Translations under genes and position numbers: made by a program
The notes under the pieces: model-generated
What the model was told of the DNA's origin: nothing
Database searches by the model: none
The model's input: the letters and a program-made list of their open reading frames with translations, nothing else
From: DAIRUS01 sp036803205
GTDB lineage: Bacteria; Patescibacteriota; Minisyncoccia; Minisyncoccales; GBS-2
Length of the DNA: 61,900 nucleotides
Direction of reading: 5' to 3'
Assembly: GCA_036803205.1 (NCBI GenBank)
Contig: DAIRUS010000003.1
Span: 1 to 61,900, forward strand
Shown: piece after piece, positions 57,626 through 61,900 of the stretch
Numbering within the stretch: the first letter of the stretch is position 1
Layout of the letters: each line of letters begins with the position of its first letter

Positions 57626-57677
57626 TTATACTCCAAATAAATGCCATGGCAATTAAATGGAGTATTTGAGGGGTGTC
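57626..57677. repeat. Right inverted repeat of paralogue B
   Basis: This is the perfect reverse complement of 56958-57009. It begins 19 bases after the stop codon. A short direct repeat, acttatactc, precedes and overlaps its start. Confidence 0.9.
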
Positions 57678-57817
57678 AATTTTGAAAAGTTATTTTTTCT
57701 TAGAGAAAACTTTTCTAAAAAATTAAGGATGCCTTTTAGAATAATTCAAAAATAGTAAAATTATCCTTCTAACTTCTTTATGATTTTTTTATTGGCAACA
57801 TCTTTTGATTTTACTTT

Positions 57818-59434
57818 TCACATCCTTTCTGGCGCGGAAATTCCTATTAGAGAAAGAGTCTTTTTTAATACAATTTTAGTGGCTAAAATTAAAGACAGTC
57901 TTGCTTCCATTAAATCCTTATTTTCTGAAATCACTTTACAATCTCGATAAAATTGGTGAAAATTTTTAGCTAAATCAAGAAGGTATTGGGGAATCCTCTG
58001 TAATTGATAATCTTTAGCGCTATCTTCAATAATTTCCGGAAATCGAATAAGTTGTTTAATAAGGGTTAGTTCGCTGGGATGATTTAATAATTTCAAATTT
58101 TTAACTCTCGTTTTCCCTTTTGCGCTTTCCATCTTGGATTTTTTAGATTTTTTAAAGATGCTACATATTCTAGCGTGGGCATATTGAACATAATAAATTG
58201 GATTTTTCTCTGACTGTTCTTTTGCCAATTCTAAATCAAATTCCATTTGGGCATTGAGAGACTTTGTCAAATAAAAGAACCTAGCTACATCTAATCCTAC
58301 TTCATCAATCAATTCTTCCAAAGTAACTATTTCTCCTTTTCTCTTTGAAATCTTTCCCTTTTTTAATCTTACCAGCTGGCAGATTAAGATGTTTAAATCT
58401 CCCTTGTAGTTAAGAATTTTTGCTATTGCTTTAATTTTTGGCACGTGACCCTGATGATCTGCCCCCCAGATATTAATAATTTTTTTAAAACCCCTATCAA
58501 ATTTATCTTTATGATAAGCAATATCAGATAAAAAATAGGTTGGCTCGCCGTTTTGTCTAACAACGACCTCATCTTTTGGCGCGCCAAATTCTGAAATTTT
58601 TAACCATTCTGCCTCTTCTTTCTCATAAATTAAACCTTTCTTTTTTAACCAATGATAAATTTTTTTAATTTTATTTTTTTGATACAAATCTTCTTCCGAA
58701 ATCCAACTATCAAATTTAATCCGCAGTTTATTTTTAATAAAATTTTTAATATCTTTTTGAACCTCTTGAGCCAATAAATAACCTGCTTTCCCCGGGTTAG
58801 AAATTTTCTCCAGTTTTTCTTTGAGTTTCGTTATCCGGGATTTAAGATAATCATTTAAATAAACGACTCCTTTCCCTAAAGCAGTTTGACCCAAGGTTTT
58901 AATCTGAGTGTTCACTTTGGCATCATTAATATAATATTCACGGACTGTCTTATATCCCGCCCACTCCAAAACATTGGCTAAGGTATCGCCAAAAAATGCT
59001 CCTCGACCATTGCCAATATGAAGGGGACCAGTGGGATTAGCGGAAATAAATTCAACCTGGATTTTTCGATTTCTACCAATTTTTAATCTGCCAAATTTCT
59101 TCCCTTGTTTTAGAATCTCTCCAACCTGTTTTTGTAAATATTCCTTTGAAAGAAAAAAATTAATAAATCCTGGTTTAGCCACTTCAATTTTCTCAAAGAA
59201 CCTTTCGGTTTTTAAGTTTTTTAATTCTTCTACCACCCGATAAGCTATGTCCATCGGATTTTTTTTTATCTCCTTAGTAATTGTCATAGCGATATTAGTC
59301 GCATAATCTCCATGAATTTTCTCTTCTGAATGCTCAACCTGAATTTCCGGCATCTCAACTCCAGGCAAAACCCTTTCTTTTTGAAGCTTTTGTACTGATT
59401 TTTCAATTAAATTTTTAATCTTTTGACAAATCAT
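57818..59434 (-). CDS. argS: Arginyl-tRNA synthetase
   Basis: This frame encodes 538 residues from ATG at 59434. The N-terminal Add-1 domain is at about 1-110. The HIGH motif appears as ANPTGPLHIGNGRGAFFGDT, and NIWGADHQGHVPKIKA is a later class I landmark. The KMSKS region reads KKGKISKRKGEIVTLEEL. The C-terminal DALR anticodon domain starts with NPIYYVQYAHARICSIFKKS. It charges tRNA-Arg and needs tRNA to activate arginine. It has a standard length and ends in MSAPERM-like GISAPERM. Confidence 0.96.
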   Translation of the reverse strand: MICQKIKNLIEKSVQKLQKERVLPGVEMPEIQVEHSEEKIHGDYATNIAMTITKEIKKNPMDIAYRVVEELKNLKTERFFEKIEVAKPGFINFFLSKEYLQKQVGEILKQGKKFGRLKIGRNRKIQVEFISANPTGPLHIGNGRGAFFGDTLANVLEWAGYKTVREYYINDAKVNTQIKTLGQTALGKGVVYLNDYLKSRITKLKEKLEKISNPGKAGYLLAQEVQKDIKNFIKNKLRIKFDSWISEEDLYQKNKIKKIYHWLKKKGLIYEKEEAEWLKISEFGAPKDEVVVRQNGEPTYFLSDIAYHKDKFDRGFKKIINIWGADHQGHVPKIKAIAKILNYKGDLNILICQLVRLKKGKISKRKGEIVTLEELIDEVGLDVARFFYLTKSLNAQMEFDLELAKEQSEKNPIYYVQYAHARICSIFKKSKKSKMESAKGKTRVKNLKLLNHPSELTLIKQLIRFPEIIEDSAKDYQLQRIPQYLLDLAKNFHQFYRDCKVISENKDLMEARLSLILATKIVLKKTLSLIGISAPERM

Positions 59435-59532
59435 ATTTTCAGTTTATCTCATTTTTCCCAAAAATAAAAGAGTAATTTAAAACCGAAATCTAAAATTTGT
59501 TGAAAATAATTCCTTTATGATAGACTAAATTA

Positions 59533-59982
59533 GTGAAAATAATTTCTGAAAATAAAAAGGCTTATTTTAATTATCAAATCGAGGAAATGCTTGAGGCGGG
59601 AATTGTTCTGATTGGTCAGGAGGTAAAATCTTTAAAAACAAGAGGGGTAAATTTGGCAGGCTCTTATGTCGTTTTAAAGGGCGAAGAAGTTTTTTGGGTC
59701 GGAGCTAAAATTGCTCCTTATCAACCAAAAAATGCACCATCGAATTATAATCCCGAAAGAACAAGAAAGCTTTTATTGAAAAAATCAGAGATTAAATATC
59801 TCATCGGCAAATCAAAGCAAAAGGGCTTGACTTTAATTCCTTTAAGAGTATATACTAAAAGAGGGAAAATAAAGCTGGAGTTTGGAATAGCCAGAGGGAA
59901 AAGAAGGGTAGACAAAAGAGAGTTAATTAAAAAAAGAGAAATAGAGAGGGAAATTCAAAGAGCATTAAAACAAAAACTCTGA
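59533..59982 (+). CDS. smpB: SsrA-binding protein SmpB
   Basis: This frame encodes 149 residues from GTG at 59533. NKKAYFNYQIEEMLEAGIVL and GQEVKSLKTRGVNLAGSYV are the OB-fold core with the tmRNA-binding residues. The basic C-terminal tail RGKRRVDKRELIKKREIERE threads into the ribosome mRNA channel. SmpB delivers tmRNA to stalled ribosomes. The tmRNA gene lies 61 bases downstream. There is only a short leader, and no Shine-Dalgarno sequence is apparent, so a near-leaderless start is likely. Confidence 0.95.
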   Translation: MKIISENKKAYFNYQIEEMLEAGIVLIGQEVKSLKTRGVNLAGSYVVLKGEEVFWVGAKIAPYQPKNAPSNYNPERTRKLLLKKSEIKYLIGKSKQKGLTLIPLRVYTKRGKIKLEFGIARGKRRVDKRELIKKREIEREIQRALKQKL

Positions 59983-60043
59983 AAGAAAACAAAGAAAGTA
60001 CATAATAAAAATAAAAAGATTTAAATTCTTATCAAAACAGTTT

Positions 60044-60404
60044 GGGGATGATTGGAATCGATGAAGAGTTGACTAAAATAGGCAAACCGAGTATTCTCAA
60101 ATCTCGTTAAGCTTTGAGAAAAAGAATAAGTGCCAACTTATTCAGAGAACCAGCATTAGCCTACGCTTAATGGCTGATGCCATCGAGGTTGGTGACTCTC
60201 GCTAACCGACCACGGTGTTATAACCAGCGAGATAAATAGTTCTTTTGAAAATCCAAAAAGAACTATTAAGAGTTCTTAGGATTTAAGTATAGAAATTTTT
60301 GTCCAATTTTTAATTCTATACCTATTGACTAAATTGGACTAAGCTTGTAGAACTATTTTAGAAAAACTCTTCAGACGTGGGTTCAATCCCCGCCATCTCC
60401 ACTA
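60044..60404 (+). ncRNA. ssrA: Transfer-messenger RNA (tmRNA)
   Basis: The ends GGGGATG and CATCTCC pair as an acceptor stem, and the T-arm is cgtgg-gttcaat-ccccg-like (GACGTGGGTTCAATCCCCGCC). The 3' end is ACTA rather than ACCA, so CCA must be added after processing. The resume codon GCC is at 60132, at base 89 of the RNA, as in other tmRNAs. The tag frame reads ANLFREPALAYA and stops with TAA at 60168. A hairpin, gcattagcc with ggctgatgc, encloses the stop, as in helix 5. It rescues stalled ribosomes with SmpB. Confidence 0.95.
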
Positions 60405-60407
60405 AAT

Positions 60408-60917
60408 TTGTTAAAAAAACCTTTAGTCAACAATCAAATAAGGGCAAGCGAGGTAAGAGTGATTGATGAAGAGGGAAAACAATTAGGCGTTTTACCAGTG
60501 GCTGAAGCGCTCCGATTTGCCAAGGAGCGCAATTTAGATTTAATCCAAGTTACGGAAAAGGTAGAACCTCCTGTTTGTAAAATAATGGATTATGGAAAAT
60601 ACCTTTATCGACTTGAAAAAAAAGAGAGACAAGCCAGGCTGAAAATGACCAGCGGAATCAAAGGGATAAGGTTGGGGTTCAACATTTCTTTGCACGATTT
60701 AGAAACCAGGGCAAATCAAGCCGAGAAATTTTTAAAAAAAGGAAAAAAAATTAAAATTGAGATAATTCTCAAAGGTCGAGAAAAAGCTCATGGAGAGTTA
60801 GCAAAAGAAAAAATTAAACAATTTCTGGAAATTTTAGGAAAAAAAATTTCAATAAAGATTGAAAGAGAATTGAAAAGAGAACCAAGAGGCTTTACGATGA
60901 TTATCTCGAAATCTTAG
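60408..60917 (+). CDS. infC: Translation initiation factor IF-3
   Basis: This frame encodes 169 residues from TTG at 60408, since no ATG exists before conserved sequence. VNNQIRASEVRVIDEEGKQL is the normal IF3 start. The N-domain continues to about 75, and the linker and C-domain (IKGIRLGFNISLHDLETRAN, QAEKFLKKGKKIKIEIIL) follow. IF3 prevents premature subunit joining and checks start codons. The start lies only three bases after the tmRNA 3' end. Unusual start codons are common for infC and often serve autoregulation. It heads the usual infC-rpmI-rplT set. Confidence 0.95.
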   Translation: MLKKPLVNNQIRASEVRVIDEEGKQLGVLPVAEALRFAKERNLDLIQVTEKVEPPVCKIMDYGKYLYRLEKKERQARLKMTSGIKGIRLGFNISLHDLETRANQAEKFLKKGKKIKIEIILKGREKAHGELAKEKIKQFLEILGKKISIKIERELKREPRGFTMIISKS

Positions 60918-60975
60918 TCCATAAATAACATCCGAATTGTCCCATTATTCAGACATTAATTCTTCCAACATTTTA

Positions 60976-61161
60976 ATGAAAACAAGAAAATCAATTATAA
61001 AAAGATTCAAAATTACCAAAACTGGTAAAATTTTAAGAAGGCCGACCGGTCTTGATCATTATTTAGCTAAAAAATCGGGAAAGAAAATTCGCCAGAGTCG
61101 AAAATGGATCCCTTTGTCAAAAGCTGAAGCAAAAAAAATAAAAAAGCTTTTAGCTTCTTAG
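60976..61161 (+). CDS. rpmI: 50S ribosomal protein bL35
   Basis: This frame encodes 61 residues from ATG at 60976; the frame upstream to 60937 is not conserved. MKTRKSIIKRFKITKTGKIL and the C-terminal WIPLSKAEAKKIKKLLAS fit bL35. The middle GLDHYLAKKSGKKIRQSRK is the basic rRNA-binding region. It sits between infC and rplT, the standard order. Confidence 0.93.
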   Translation: MKTRKSIIKRFKITKTGKILRRPTGLDHYLAKKSGKKIRQSRKWIPLSKAEAKKIKKLLAS

Positions 61162-61277
61162 GTGTTCATTGAAACTTATGAAATTTGATCGCTTCGCTCT
61201 CGACATTACCATACCAGTTTCTATCAATATCACAACCGAAAGCTACAAATATCTTATGAATATCTAAATATATCATT

Positions 61278-61622
61278 ATGGTAAGAGTAAAAAGAGGTAC
61301 AATTGCACATAAACGTAGGAAGCGTTTATTAAAACAAGCCAAAGGTTTTCGTTGGGGAAGGAAATCAAAATATCGACTGGCAAAAGAAGCTCTCTATCAT
61401 GCTTGGACCCACGCTTATCGAGGAAGAAAAGAAAAAAAGAGAAATTTCAGAACTCTCTGGCAAACCCAAATCAATGCTGCCTGCCGCCAATATGGCATTT
61501 CTTATAGCAAGTTTATTGCCGGCTTAAAGAAAAATAAAATTGAGTTAAACAGAAAAATTTTGGCAGAATTAGCCCAGAATCACCCTAAAATTTTTCAATC
61601 TGTTTTAGAAAAAGTAAAATAG
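61278..61622 (+). CDS. rplT: 50S ribosomal protein bL20
   Basis: This frame encodes 114 residues from ATG at 61278. MVRVKRGTIAHKRRKRLLKQ, AKGFRWGRKSKYRLAKEALY and LWQTQINAACRQYGISYSKF are the bL20 signature. It is an early 23S rRNA-binding protein, and in many bacteria represses its own operon. The 116-base gap to rpmI (61162-61277) could hold the operator; I see no obvious mimic of the rRNA site. A bidirectional terminator follows. Confidence 0.96.
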   Translation: MVRVKRGTIAHKRRKRLLKQAKGFRWGRKSKYRLAKEALYHAWTHAYRGRKEKKRNFRTLWQTQINAACRQYGISYSKFIAGLKKNKIELNRKILAELAQNHPKIFQSVLEKVK

Positions 61623-61653
61623 TTTTCCCTATTTTTAATAAAATAATAAAATC

Positions 61654-61682
61654 AAAAACCCGCCACAAGGAAACGGGTTTTT
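61654..61682. terminator. Bidirectional terminator between rplT and the minus-strand surface gene
   Basis: aaaaacccg and cgggttttt form a 9-bp stem with an 11-base loop. T-runs follow on both strands, so it can serve rplT on the plus strand and the gene ending at 61699 on the minus strand. Confidence 0.9.
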
Positions 61683-61698
61683 ATATTTTTAATCTGTT

Positions 61699-61900
61699 TT
61701 ATCTTAATTTTTCAATAAAACCTTGTAAGTGATTGATCAGAGAAGAGAGATTATTTATTAACGAGGCTAACTGAGAATATAAACCCTCGAGTTCTAATGG
61801 AAGCGAAGCAATAGGAGAAACAGGAAGACCAGGTAGAGTAGCTGGGGGAACAACAATATATGTAGTATAACCTGTTGCTGAATAAGAAGTGGCAGCACTA
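61699..61900 (-). CDS. C-terminal part of a probable surface protein (runs off the window)
   Basis: This minus-strand frame is open from base 61900 to the stop at 61699, giving the last 66 residues. A Ser/Thr/Tyr-rich stretch (SAATSYSATGYTTYIVVPP) leads into a proline-rich linker (ATLPGLPVSPIASLP) and a C-terminal amphipathic helix (YSQLASLINNLSSLINHLQG). Low-complexity linkers of this kind are typical of exported or cell-surface proteins in Patescibacteria. The main domain is outside the window, so no function is assigned. The bidirectional terminator at 61654 ends its transcript. Confidence 0.6.
   Translation of the reverse strand, partial: SAATSYSATGYTTYIVVPPATLPGLPVSPIASLPLELEGLYSQLASLINNLSSLINHLQGFIEKLR

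Larger units (their letters stand above)
56958..57677. mobile_element. Candidate mobile unit: PaaX/Cas2-like gene within perfect 52-bp inverted repeats
   Basis: Bases 56958-57009 and 57626-57677 are perfect reverse complements over 52 bases. They enclose a single gene (57034-57606) with its ribosome binding site. The 40-base inner part of each repeat is itself a palindrome with a GCCATGGC core, as in pth. No clear target-site duplication is seen beside the unit. The repeats may alternatively be operators or processing hairpins of the gene. Confidence 0.45.

Noticed and set aside
60082..60117. Alternative tmRNA tag frame starting GCA AAC CGA
   Set aside because: It begins only about 39 bases into the RNA and ends in LVKL; the frame at 60132 starts at the usual distance from the 5' end and its stop lies in the expected hairpin.

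Overview
The window is AT-rich (about one third G+C by eye) and reads as a chromosomal segment of a Patescibacteria/CPR bacterium, most likely Parcubacteria-like. The reasons are reduced or domain-stripped housekeeping proteins (an Mfd without its N- and C-terminal modules, a ComEC without the metallo-beta-lactamase domain, an FtsZ without the C-terminal peptide), orphan PaaX/Cas2-like proteins, mostly short leaders with weak Shine-Dalgarno sequences, and an anaerobic class III ribonucleotide reductase. Genus-level placement is not possible from the sequence alone. TGA is used as a stop codon.

Layout. 1-3.8 kb: cell-envelope genes on the minus strand (EamA-type transporter end, membrane protein, glycosidase-like protein, GT-B glycosyltransferase). 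3.8-4.5 kb: PaaX/Cas2-like paralogue A, flanked by direct repeats. 4.5-16.3 kb, minus: comEC, nrdDG, ftsZ, ftsA, ybeY, a fused L,D-transpeptidase/D,D-carboxypeptidase, yqeY, rpsU, a HIT protein, hisS and lepB. 16.3-24.8 kb, plus: pth (carrying an in-frame palindromic insertion), mfd, dprA, topA (with an in-frame minisatellite), tRNA-Leu(CAA) and three small membrane proteins. 24.8-30.7 kb: tsaD, an amino-sugar kinase, a GlmU-like enzyme, yvcK, murA and an arrestin-like protein. 30.9-31.3 kb: a structured RNA of unknown family with its own promoter and terminator. 31.5-43.2 kb: indolepyruvate oxidoreductase, glmS, leuS, an amidohydrolase, a decayed prs gene and tatD, interspersed with small single genes that have strong promoters, strong ribosome binding sites and terminators. 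43.7-56.9 kb: a packed minus-strand run from ileS to metG. 57.0-57.7 kb: PaaX/Cas2-like paralogue B inside a perfect 52-bp inverted repeat. 57.8-61.9 kb: argS, then smpB-ssrA-infC-rpmI-rplT, and the end of a surface-protein gene.

How the genes fit together. Most of the window serves translation (six aminoacyl-tRNA synthetases, IF3, bS21, bL35, bL20, tmRNA/SmpB, Pth, RsmI, YbeY, TsaD) and the cell wall and division (GlmS, GlmU-like, YvcK, MurA, LDT/DD-CPase, FtsA/FtsZ). Energy and nucleotide genes fit an anaerobic fermentative host (NrdD/NrdG, IorAB).

The strongest candidate for an undescribed system is the pair of PaaX/Cas2-like genes. Each is bounded by repeats with a distinct palindromic core (GCGATCGC for A, GCCATGGC for B), and each core recurs elsewhere inside palindromes, including within the coding sequences of mfd and pth. 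The arrangement resembles REP/RAYT or Rickettsia palindromic-element systems. Other strong observations are an IleRS with a complete histidine-phosphatase domain inserted in its zinc-binding region, the unknown structured RNA, a conserved TATAAT-N5-TAGCAC start motif at three strong promoters, and a leader-peptide/alternative-hairpin arrangement upstream of a 58-residue zinc-ribbon gene.
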